Assembly (NCBI GenBank): GCA_016946835.1
Contig: JACVTC010000032.1
Span: forward strand, 894,501 to 958,500
Length of the DNA: 64,000 nucleotides
From: Neocallimastix lanati (nom. inval.)
Lineage: Eukaryota; Neocallimastigomycota; Neocallimastigomycetes; Neocallimastigales; Neocallimastigaceae
Direction: 5' to 3'
Part shown: positions 23,260 to 33,033 of the stretch, in pieces
Layout of the letters: every line of letters begins with the position of its first letter
Position numbering within the stretch: the first letter of the stretch is position 1
Translations under genes and position numbers: made by a program
Notes under the pieces: generated by a model
Database searches by the model: none
Told to the model about the DNA's origin: nothing
The model's input: only the letters and a program-made list of their open reading frames with translations

Positions 23260-26200
23260 TTATTTTCTTTCTTCATTCAATTGATAATTTTTTCTTTTTC
23301 TTTTTCGATAGTTTTTTGTTTTCTCGTTATCAATTTTATCATTTTTGTTTACTAGTTTATCGAAAATTTTATTATTTCTTTTAATATTAAATTTAAAGTT
23401 CTTTTCTTTGTTCTTTCTTAGTTTTCTTTTATCTAAAGGTTCCAGATCACTAAAACTGTCCTCAGATCCATTCTCTGAATTATAGTCATTCATTTTATTA
23501 TTATCATATATTTTATTATTTTCCAAATTTGATTTTTCATTCATCTTCATATTAGCCAGATTTTTATGATTGCTTTCAATTCTATTCTCAATAAGTTTCT
23601 GGTCTAAAATTTCATAATTATTAAGGTTTGATTTAGATAAATTTTTATAATTATTAAGGTTTGAAATTTTTAATTTATTCTTAAATTTGAAATTTTTGAA
23701 ATTTTTATTCAAATTTTTATTAATAAAACTTTTTTTCACATTTTTGTTCAAAAAATCATTTTTTGTGATTTTTATACCCTTTATGTTATTATCGTTATTT
23801 CTATTAATAATAGTGTTATTTTCATTACTTTTACTATTATCATGTAGGATTTTGGCATGGTTTTCGTTTGATGAAACTTTTATATTATCTTCAATATTTG
23901 AATTTTTGAGTATTTCTTCTTGTTTTTCAGCTAATTTTTGATTTTCGTTAATTTTATCTTCATTGATTTTATCATCATTAATTTTGTCTTCATTAATTTT
24001 ATTTTCATTGATTATGTCTTCATTAATTTTATTTTCATTAATTATGTCTTCATTAATTATGTCTTCATTAATTATTTCATTTTCTGAATTATTGTCTAAC
24101 ATGTTTTCATTATTGTATTCATCCATTAAATCAATATTATCTTCAATATTAATTTTATTCTGTTTGTTTTCATTCCTTTCAAATTCATTATGATAAATAG
24201 ATTGACTAAATTGATGTTGTGAATCATGTTGTAAGTCCTGTTCCCCCTCAATTTGTTTATCTGAAGGATTTGAGGAATGAAAAAATGATGTGCCAAGTGA
24301 ACCTAGAGTACTTTCATTGAAGTATGCGTCACGAACTATAATTATTGTTTTTGAAGTAGTGTCGAGGACACGATAACCTGGGGAATCTGATGAGTATCCT
24401 AAGAAAATACCTGGTTTTGTATTATTTTCAAATTTTCCTTGTTTGTATCTATTAAGGAAAAATACTTTACATCCAAACACTTTAAGTTTAGATATATCAA
24501 TTTTCTTATTAAAAAATACCTCGTTCGGGATTTTAAAATTAATTCCTTGATGCGGATTTAAATTATACAATATACATGCACATTTAATAGCTTCATCCCA
24601 TAAAATAGGTGATAATTTAGCTGCACTAAGTAGTGTTTTCGCGCAGTTATCTAATGTTTGATTAATTCTTTCAGCGCGACCATTTTGTTGGGGATTACCT
24701 GGTGTTGAATGATTGAATATAATTCCATTATTTTTAAGATAATTTATAAAATTAGAATTGTTATATTCTAAACCGTTATCAGATCTTACTTCTTTTATAT
24801 TGTAATTACAAGTATTTTTCATAAGTTTATGAAACTCAATAAATTTTTGTACTGCTTCAGATTTGTGTTTCAGTAAGTAGACCCAACATTTTCTACTGAA
24901 ATCATCTATGAATGTTATATAATATTTGTATCCACTAAATGATGGTGAAGGCTTTAGTGGTCCAACGATATCAGAATGAACGACTTGTAATGGTGAGGAA
25001 CTTTTGTTGATTGTTTTGTTGAATGGTTTTTTCTTGAGTTTACTTATTTTGCAATCTTCACAATTTATATTATCATTCTTTTCTTCCTTAATGTTGTTGT
25101 TTTCTAGAAATTTTTGAAGATTTTGATTGTAATAGTGGCCTAATCTAGCATGCCATAATTTTAAATCGACATTGTTTATATTATAATCTTTATTTTTCAT
25201 TGAGCTTGTATTTAAAGTAAAGAGGTTTTCATCATTTGTATAAACGGTAGTAATTAGTTTATTATTTTTAAATATTTGGAGTCTTTCTTTATTGTTATGC
25301 ATATCCATTACTAATTTGAAGCCTTTTTTACATAGGTAATGAGTGGAAATTAAATTATTTTGTATGTTTGGAGCATAAAATACTTCTCCAATAGAAAAAT
25401 TATTATTTTTATACATCCCTTTGTACATACCCTTTTTGTATATTCTATCGGATTGTCCGTTTGGGTATGTAATTCCTCTATTAGCAACTTCTTCAATGTT
25501 TGATAGTTTTTTTATATTCTTAGATAAATTAATCCCTGTTCCACTATCAATGATCCATGATTCTATATTGTTATCTTCCATAATATTATTTTCTTCTTTT
25601 AAGATTTCGGTAGTTACTTTATTTACCCTTATGTTCCTGGAAGTTATTGAACTGTTATTAAAATTATCTTTTACACAATTAGTTTTTATATTGAAGCAGA
25701 AGTCGAATGAAGGATCTGAATCTGAATTCGAATTGTTTTGTTCTTCATAATTAACGTTATAAGATTTGAAGTTTCTTTTACTACCTTTCCTGTTTAAAGA
25801 TGTTCTTTTAATTTTAATTTTGTTTCTTGACTTATTATTAATATTTTTCTTTTCTCCTCTATAGTTATTATTTGGTGAATTCGATGGATTGAAGAAACAG
25901 TTATCAGTAGTGTGCCCATTTTTATGGCAATATTGACAGTATTCGTTGGAATTTGCTTCTTTATTAAAATTATATGGGAGTTTCCCATTTCGGACTCTAT
26001 TAATTTGATCTTCGTGTTGATATGTTTCCTTGATTTCTACTCGTTTAATACTTTTACTTTTCTTAATTATGGTACTTAGTTTTGTTATGTCTTCTTTTAA
26101 ATCCTTAAATGTCTTTTCAACATATAGAAATGTGAATGAATATGCGATGCCGACTTTATTTAGTTCCTCTAAAGAATACAAGACTTTTGTTTCTTCACTT

Positions 26201-26760
26201 AGTTCTGGCTTATTTTGAGATTTTGCCTCGTTATTGTATTCTGTAAATAATGAGTTAAGATTATCTAAATACAGTTTAAAGTCATCGTTTTCGATTTCTA
26301 GCTTTTTTATCTTCATTTCAATTTCAAATAATCTTGAAGGGCCTGTTTCTGAAAATCTTTCCTTTAATTCCTTTATCATTAAGTAGGCACTTGTACAATT
26401 ATTTAATAAGCTTTTTGTATATTCGTCGAGGCTGTTTAATATTATAATTCTGACTGTACTGTCATATTTTAAATGTTTTTTATTTGTGTTTATATCTTTG
26501 ATATTCTTTGATATATAATCACCCAATTCTTCAGAATCAAGGAATAATTTTAAGTCTGAATGCCATTTGTGAAAGTTTTCATTTGTAATTCTAAAGTTTT
26601 GAATGTGAAATTTATTAATTGTGTTGGTTTGAATATTTGGAGGTTCTACTTCGACAAGAGTATCATTCATTGTTGTACTCGATGTATTTGTAGTCTTTGT
26701 TGTCTTTGAAGAAGTTTTTGAAGAACTCCCCGTAACTGTTGAATTATCTGATTTAGTCAT
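23260..26760 (-). CDS. Copia family B gag-protease-integrase polyprotein
   Basis: This 1166-aa frame contains, in order: Gag (FRITNENFHKWHSDLKLFL near residue 55), a CCHC knuckle CQYCHKNGHTTDNC at about 275-288, and aspartic protease WIIDSGTGINL at about 400-410. Next comes the integrase zinc region (LWHARLGHYYNQN, then CEDCKISK). The integrase core follows with VHSDIVGPL, EVRSDNGLEYNN and PQQNGRAERINQTL (D, D, E all present). From about residue 830 on it is a low-complexity Asn/Glu/Lys linker with tandem INEDIINENK-type repeats. It ends at TAA (23260-23262), where the RT frame begins in a different phase. Start chosen: the first ATG after the leader, reading MTKSDNSTVTGSS. Confidence 0.93.
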   Translation of the reverse strand: MTKSDNSTVTGSSSKTSSKTTKTTNTSSTTMNDTLVEVEPPNIQTNTINKFHIQNFRITNENFHKWHSDLKLFLDSEELGDYISKNIKDINTNKKHLKYDSTVRIIILNSLDEYTKSLLNNCTSAYLMIKELKERFSETGPSRLFEIEMKIKKLEIENDDFKLYLDNLNSLFTEYNNEAKSQNKPELSEETKVLYSLEELNKVGIAYSFTFLYVEKTFKDLKEDITKLSTIIKKSKSIKRVEIKETYQHEDQINRVRNGKLPYNFNKEANSNEYCQYCHKNGHTTDNCFFNPSNSPNNNYRGEKKNINNKSRNKIKIKRTSLNRKGSKRNFKSYNVNYEEQNNSNSDSDPSFDFCFNIKTNCVKDNFNNSSITSRNIRVNKVTTEILKEENNIMEDNNIESWIIDSGTGINLSKNIKKLSNIEEVANRGITYPNGQSDRIYKKGMYKGMYKNNNFSIGEVFYAPNIQNNLISTHYLCKKGFKLVMDMHNNKERLQIFKNNKLITTVYTNDENLFTLNTSSMKNKDYNINNVDLKLWHARLGHYYNQNLQKFLENNNIKEEKNDNINCEDCKISKLKKKPFNKTINKSSSPLQVVHSDIVGPLKPSPSFSGYKYYITFIDDFSRKCWVYLLKHKSEAVQKFIEFHKLMKNTCNYNIKEVRSDNGLEYNNSNFINYLKNNGIIFNHSTPGNPQQNGRAERINQTLDNCAKTLLSAAKLSPILWDEAIKCACILYNLNPHQGINFKIPNEVFFNKKIDISKLKVFGCKVFFLNRYKQGKFENNTKPGIFLGYSSDSPGYRVLDTTSKTIIIVRDAYFNESTLGSLGTSFFHSSNPSDKQIEGEQDLQHDSQHQFSQSIYHNEFERNENKQNKINIEDNIDLMDEYNNENMLDNNSENEIINEDIINEDIINENKINEDIINENKINEDKINDDKINEDKINENQKLAEKQEEILKNSNIEDNIKVSSNENHAKILHDNSKSNENNTIINRNNDNNIKGIKITKNDFLNKNVKKSFINKNLNKNFKNFKFKNKLKISNLNNYKNLSKSNLNNYEILDQKLIENRIESNHKNLANMKMNEKSNLENNKIYDNNKMNDYNSENGSEDSFSDLEPLDKRKLRKNKEKNFKFNIKRNNKIFDKLVNKNDKIDNEKTKNYRKRKRKNYQLNEERK

Positions 26761-26864
26761 TTTAATGTGGCTGCCAATATTTCTTTATTTTAATATTTAA
26801 TGAATGTTTAATATTTAATATATTAGATTTTGATATCAGCAATTGTTAATGAATTATTGAGTCA

Positions 26865-26878
26865 TGAGACTCTTAATC
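26865..26878 (-). promoter_or_regulatory. Primer-binding site of copia family B
   Basis: It reads GATTAAGAGTCTCA on the minus strand and starts at the first base after the 5' LTR. It is complementary to the anticodon arm of tRNA-Lys(CUU). Confidence 0.85.
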
Positions 26879-26930
26879 TGTTAAATATAACACTTAAATT
26901 CAGAAATGATATTTATATTTTATTATGTGT

Positions 26931-26961
<31 letters not shown>

Positions 26962-27157
26962 TTGCTTTTACATTTAGAAAGACCTTATTCATTTAAGAAT
27001 ATGTTATTACATGTTATTTATATTTATTTTCTAGTCTAACATTATTGGTAACATTTAACGTTACACTGCATTATATTATCGAATAAAAAAATATTTTACA
27101 CTTAATAATGTAGTATAATGTACAATGTAATTAAACACATAACTGTGATATTTAACA
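26879..27157 (-). repeat. 5' LTR of copia family B
   Basis: 279 bp, TGTTAAATAT to ATATTTAACA. The outer flank ATTTT matches the left flank of the element. Confidence 0.95.
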
Positions 27158-27400
27158 ATTTTAAAGATATTAATTTTAGTATATTTAGAACATATTTAAA
27201 AAAAAATTAAACTTTTTTTTATATAATAAGAAATATTATATAATATAATTTAGGTTTAATTTAATTGGCTGATAATATATTATATATAAGACATTTATAT
27301 TTATATATATTTATTTATCTAAAAAATTAATATATATGGTTTATTAATATTAAAAATATTTATAAAATTTATTTAAATTTTATTGATATAAATAGTATAT

Positions 27401-27580
27401 TTAATTAAATGAATAATATGATATTTTTTTTTATTATAATTGAATAATAAATATTTTATGAAAAGTTGTTATTTGTAATTCTCATTTTTTTATTTTTACT
27501 ATTAAAAAATATAACAACTTTTCATAAAATATTCATTATTCAATTATAATAAAAAAAATATCATAATATTTATTTAATAA
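27401..27580. repeat. Long inverted repeat (two ~70-bp arms) ending at a start codon
   Basis: The left arm 27401-27472 and right arm 27511-27580 are near-perfect reverse complements, with a spacer of about 38 bp. Landmarks are TATTTTATGAAAAGTTGTTA on the left and TAACAACTTTTCATAAAATA on the right. The right arm ends 2 bp before the ATG at 27583. It could be a small MITE-like insertion or a transcribed hairpin in the 5' leader. I see no convincing short target duplication. Confidence 0.9.
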
Positions 27581-27582
27581 AA

Positions 27583-29379
27583 ATGAGAGTCATAAATAAT
27601 TATTTAAAAATTATTGCTCGATCCGAGGAAGAGGAAAAAATTATAGAAAAATTTATTAATAAAAACTCAATTGATGAAATATTTACATATTTTTTTAAAG
27701 AAACAAATAAAGATGTCGAGGATTTAAGATTTGTATTTGATGGACTAAATTTTTTTTCATTAAAAGCAAAAGATGCTTCTTTAAATGGTCATAGGAATTT
27801 AGCATTATCCTTTATTTCAATTCTATTTCCTCCAGTGACCCTTTTTTTAGCAAATAATAATCTTGTTCAAGTGACTATGAATGCGGAAGATGTTTTAGTT
27901 AGAATCATTATTCCAGTAAAATATTTCAGAACAAGATGTGTATATAAAGCATTTTGCCAAGCTATTTTATCATCAAACGCAATAGAATATAATACAAATG
28001 GTTTAATTTTAGTCATGAGTTCTGATGTTCTTTCATTATTTACTGAAGTAATTAAAGTTATTATTGAAATTATGGCAAGAAAATCATATAAAAAAATAAT
28101 ATTAATGGGATTGAGAAAAGGAAATCTTGATTGTTTATCATATGACAAAACATTAACTAATGATCGAAATATTATTGCTTGGCAAGAAATTTTATCAATA
28201 CCTAATAAAATATGTAGTCCGTGGCACGGTCGAGTAGTTAAAAGTTTGTGGACTCAAAAAATTAATTATGGAAATATATTTTATTCAACTGAAAATAATC
28301 CTAAACCTTCCTTACATAAATTAAAACATCGAGGAATTGATATTTTAAGCTTTATATTTTTATTATTAAAAAGTATTATTGCTTTAATTCCTATTGTTGG
28401 GTTTGTATTTTGTTGTTTCAGTTATATTATTGAAGAAATGAAATATTTAATAAAAATTAAAAATAAAGTTAAATGTTATGCATTTGAGCAAAAAAAAAGT
28501 TTTCCAGAAGTTTTTGATGAAAAACATATACATAGAATTAATGAAGTATTAACAATTAATTCAGGAAAAGCAATTGGAATATTATTTCAAAGAAATATTT
28601 TCAGAATATTGAAGTATTAATTATTATAATTTTAATAAATTATAGAATAGATTATTTACATAATTATTTTATTATTTTTAATTAATATAAATATATATAT
28701 ATTTATATTTATATAATTTGACAGTGTTATAATGATTTGGTTATTTTTCTTTAATAGTATTTTATTGTGGGAAGTTCCTGATTCACTAAGTTCCATTTTT
28801 AATCAAAATGCATTTAATAAAATAAAAAATTTGAAAATTACAATAGTAGAAAAAACATATTCAGTCTCTGGTATTATTTCACTTGTATTATTAATTTGCT
28901 TTGTTATATTTATGTTTGGCTATATTATACCTACATCATTAGAAACATGTCATCGTTTAAATAAAAAGAAAGATATATTACCATATATTGTTTTAATAAC
29001 ATATTTAGAATGTTTAACTTTAAGTATATCTTTGAGTGATACACTAGTAGAAAATCATTTTATAAAATTATGCTTCTGGGGCATATATAGTAATGGGGGT
29101 TTAGGATGTGATTATAATTGTGGATATATTCCTTTCACAAAATGGATTGTTAATAACTATGATTTAAGATACTGTGCTGTAATAAATAATAAATTTTTAG
29201 AAGAATCAATTACAGATTTTTCAATTGTTATAACTCGTTATAATAAGTATAAAAAATTTGGTAATAGAAGTATACCACCATTTATTAGTATTGACACTGA
29301 TGGAAAACAATGTGATATTATGGATTTTGAAATGGAACATAACATTGTAAAAGATATAGGAATTTTAAAATTACAATAA
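27583..29379 (+). CDS. Unrecognised multi-pass membrane protein (2 exons)
   Basis: I do not recognise this protein. Two adjacent frames join through one intron: exon 1 is 27583-28613 and exon 2 is 28725-29379. The donor is GTATTA (28614) and the acceptor TTTGACAG (28724). Phase is kept, giving 561 aa. Without splicing the first frame would end two codons later. Hydrophobic segments include LSFIFLLLKSIIALIPIVGF and FVFCCFSYII (about residues 265-295), IMIWLFFFNSILLW (about 345), ISLVLLICFVIFMFGYII (about 390-410) and ILPYIVLITYLECLTLSIS (about 425-445). At least four membrane passes are likely. The C-terminal part is Cys-rich (CFWGIYSNGGLGCDYNCGY). There is no signal peptide. It may be a lineage-specific family. 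The start context (TAAAAATGAGAG) and the good phase argue for a real gene. Confidence 0.7.
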
Positions 29380-30686
29380 TAACTATTCATTTACTTATTT
29401 ATTATTTTTTTTTTTTTTTTTTTTAATGAAAAATAATAATAGTTATAATAATAGTTATAAATAATATATAAATATTAAATTTATATATATATATTATTAA
29501 TATGTAGTTTTCCATATTGTAGCATATTAAATTAGTTACCAAAAATAAATAAATAAAATAAACTATAATAGAAATAATTAAATAGTTTAAATAAAGCTAA
29601 AAAGAATAATTAAAATGGTATTTATTATATCAATAAATATAAATATATATAGATATTATAACTACAATTCAAACATTAATTTTAATTTAAATTTTGATTT
29701 ATATATATTTTTCTAAATAAAAAAATGAAAAATAATGAAAAATAATGAAAAATATAGACAAAAATATATTATATTACCCATTTTTATATTATTTGTAAAA
29801 AAGGATTTTTATTTACTGATTTTTCTTGATTAATAATTTTTAAATTTATATATGCGTATCTCTAAAAAAAAAAAAAAAATAAAAATATACATTAGTTAAA
29901 CATATCAAAAACTAACTTTTAATGCATAACAATACTTTTTGATATATTTATTTATTATTGAAAATGTTTTTTTTAATAGAATGTAAAATTAATTAAAAAT
30001 AAATTTTTAATTCAAAGTTATCTATTCTATATTTAACAATATTCAAAATATAAATGCAATTGAATCAAAATATAATATTAATAACATTGGTATTAATATT
30101 ATTAATCAAGCAAATAATGTTTTAGAAATATCAATTGTATTACAAAATGTTGATAATATTAATTGTAAATTCTATATGATTAATATTTTATATTTATTTA
30201 AAAAACGTATAAATAATGTTAATTAAAATATCTGTTAATAAAGTTAATATGAAATATAATAAAATAAAATATATTTAAATATTAAAAATATAAAATGTTA
30301 AGTTAAAAAGCAATAATAAAATAATAAAAATAGAAATAGAAATAGAAATGAAAATATATATATAAAGATAATTTTTATTTAAATAATAAGTAAATAAAAA
30401 AGGATTTAATATTAAAATGAAACAAACATTAATATAAATTAATATTTATATCTACCATTAAAAAATTATAAATTAACATTATTAATATAATAGAAATAAT
30501 AGTAATATAATTTATAAATGATATATATATATATATATGTATAACTTTGGTATATATATATATAAATATATAATTAAATTTAAAATATATTTGAATGTTT
30601 ATTTTTTTTATTAATGTTTAATATTTCATTAATAATTATTATGGTAGTATTAATTTATAAAAATATGTTTTAGAATTATTATTATA
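29380..30686. other. AT-rich intergenic region between convergent genes
   Basis: It lies between the 3' ends of the membrane-protein gene and TAF8. It contains poly-T at 29407-29424, repeated AGTTATAATA units and TATATA runs. No coding signal or RNA gene is visible. Confidence 0.5.
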
Positions 30687-31362
30687 TTATTTTCTATTTG
30701 ATTTTACTTTCAATAATTCATAATTGACAAATGGTATTGAATCTTCATTTTTCTCTTTATGTAACATTAACTTTTTAAGATTTCCTTCAACTGTTCGAGA
30801 TTGTTTTATATTTAATTGTCTAATTCTTGAAGGATCTTCAGTTCTTTTTGGATGTACCTAAAAAATAAAATATTAATTAATTAAATGAATAATATATTAA
30901 TATTTTAAAGATAAAATTATTATTACTGATGTTTTCATGTATGTATATTGATGTGGAAAATTAGGAAGATAATTTGGTATATATTCTGGAAAATCATTTA
31001 GTTTTTCATCATCTATAATTTTATGTGGTCTAACTATAAATTCATCTATTTCAGGTTTAATTTCTTTTATAATTTCACATTTCATTGTTTCTATATTTAT
31101 ATATTATTAAAATTATTAAGTATTTAAATTATTTGAATAAATAATCTATTTTTTATATAATTATTGTGTTACTTTCTTTTTTTGTTCTTTCCATATATAT
31201 TAAAATATCATTTATTGATATTCCTAAATCATGAAATGCTAACCGTACATCATCAATATTTGGTTTTGTTCTTGCTGTTAATTCTGTATATGAATGTACT
31301 AATTTAAAGAGACATTCTAAATCTATCATAATACAAATATTATAATAAGAATGCTATTTTAC

Positions 31363-31421
<59 letters not shown>

Positions 31422-31703
31422 TTATTACTTATTAATTATTATTATTATTATATTTTAAAATTATTATAATGAAAATACAATAATAAATTTGTAATTACAA
31501 GATGAAAAAATATCAGAAGAATACGCTAATACACTGTCCGAAACATCATTTATTCCTATTGATTTATATATTTTTGCAACTATACTCTTATTGTAATAAT
31601 TTATATGATCCAATGTAGATTGATTATTGTTTAAATTCTTTTCATTATTTCTATTATTTGAAAACCCTTTAAATATCTCCAATGGAATACCATCGTAGGA
31701 CAT
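30687..31703 (-). CDS. TAF8: TAF8, TFIID subunit (4 exons)
   Basis: TAF8 is a histone-fold subunit of the general transcription factor TFIID, pairing with TAF10. Exons: 31499-31703, 31173-31322, 30927-31090, 30687-30857. They sum to 690 nt, or 229 aa, with all phases kept. The N-terminal histone fold (about residues 25-118) includes NKSIVAKIYKSIGINDVSD, then YTELTARTKPNIDDVRLAFHDLG, which is the bromo-associated histone-fold pattern. The TAF8 C-terminal signature follows at about 150-172: YIPNYLPNFPHQYTYMKT, matching the family's P-x-L-P-x-F-P-x-x-H-T-Y pattern with HQYTY in place of HTY. A basic tail RTEDPSRIRQLNIKQSRTVE completes it. The length fits small fungal TAF8 proteins. It is divergent from the next gene, and the 1.3 kb between them is the likely promoter region. 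Confidence 0.88.
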
Positions 31704-33033
31704 TTTTGATATTAATAAAAAAAATTAAAATTAAATATTTTATTTTATTATTAATATTTTAAAAATAAAAACAAAAAATTAAAAAATAAAAAAAAAAAAT
31801 TGAATAAATATTAAAAAATTAATAAAAATACAAAATTTCTATTAAAAAACAAATATAAAAAAAAAAGTTTGAAGCAATTTAATAAATACAAATATAAATT
31901 TTACAAATTTAAAATATTATATGTATAATGAAATTTAATGATGTTTGGATAAAAAAATATAATTATAAATCATAAAGCTTAATTTAAAAAAATTATATAC
32001 ATTTAATTATACAATAATTATGTTTTGAAAATTTATATCTTATTAAATTTTTCATTCCAAATTATCATTTTGCATTTCTCCAGATGAACTTTTTTTTTTT
32101 CAATTTACTTTAATATAATAAATATTTTTTATAGAACTTTATTATTAAAATATGATTTAATAATTATTCTTGAAATTGAAGAACAAAAAAAAATAATAAT
32201 AAAAATTATTATGTTTACATCATTACATCTCCACAAATAGATTTTATACAAGAAAAGAATTTAAAAATAAAATATTAATTCATTAACTCATAAACTAAGA
32301 AATATATAAACTTTTTTCTTTCATTTTTAACTAACCTTTAATTTTTTTTTTTTTTTTTTTAGACTAGAAATAATAAAACCTTTGAAGAAAGCTTTTATTT
32401 AGATCCTTTTTTACAATTAATCATTTTATGATTCTTCAGATATTTTTATTTAAATATATAAGCACTTATTACTATAATTAATCTACAATATAGTTAAAAT
32501 TTTTTATTCAAATATTATTATTTATTATTATTATCACTAATATCATCATAACTAATATAAATATAAGCTATTTTTTGTTTGGTTTAGTTTATATTTTTAA
32601 TTTTAATATATAATATAAAGTCCATTTTCAGGTAGGAATTATTTTTTTTCCTTTAAACTCCAATTAATACTTGTTTTTAATTTTTCTTTTTTTTTTTTAT
32701 CTTTTATATTATTTTATTAAGGCATTTCAGTTGACTTCTTTTAATATTACTTATAACATATAATTATATTTAATAATAATATTTATCTTTAAAAGATTAA
32801 TATATATATTCCATATTTAATAGCAAATTTTATTTATTATTGTTTTTTCGGAGTTACTTTAAATTTTAAAAAAAACAAAGGTTTAATCCAAAATATTAAC
32901 TATAAATTATAAATAAAGTTTATTGAGCAGTAATAATTTATCTAATAAATATAATAAAGCTTTTTTAGTATTATAATTTTGATAATGAAAAAAAATGAGT
33001 TTTTAACATTTAATTTTAATCAATAAAAAAGAA
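31704..33033. other. Divergent intergenic region between TAF8 and the HEAT-like gene
   Basis: It holds several poly-T/poly-A runs (around 32088-32100 and 32342-32360) and is otherwise A+T. A short minus-strand stretch at 32053-32098 translates as SSGEMQNDNLE followed by a stop and looks like a last exon. I found no further exons to go with it. Confidence 0.4.

Larger units (their letters stand above)
21349..27157 (-). mobile_element. Full-length Ty1/copia element, family B
   Basis: A complete 5.8-kb element on the minus strand. The 5' LTR is 26879-27157 (279 bp) and the 3' LTR 21349-21622 (274 bp). The LTRs differ visibly only in the length of an internal TTTA run. Both start TGTTAAATAT and end ATATTTAACA. 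The 5-bp duplication ATTTT flanks it at 21344-21348 and 27158-27162. The primer-binding site is 26865-26878 and the polypurine tract (TAGGGGGAA) is next to 21622. The coding part is two overlapping frames separated by one shift near 23260-23290. Insertion is clearly recent. Confidence 0.95.

Noticed and set aside
21783-26218. Plus-strand frames across the copia family B element
   Set aside because: They are antisense shadows of gag-pol; the same holds for plus-strand frames at 51505-56124 and 47658-48668.
32053-32098. Possible last exon of a minus-strand gene (SSGEMQNDNLE then stop)
   Set aside because: No upstream exons with matching phase were found between 32100 and 33030.
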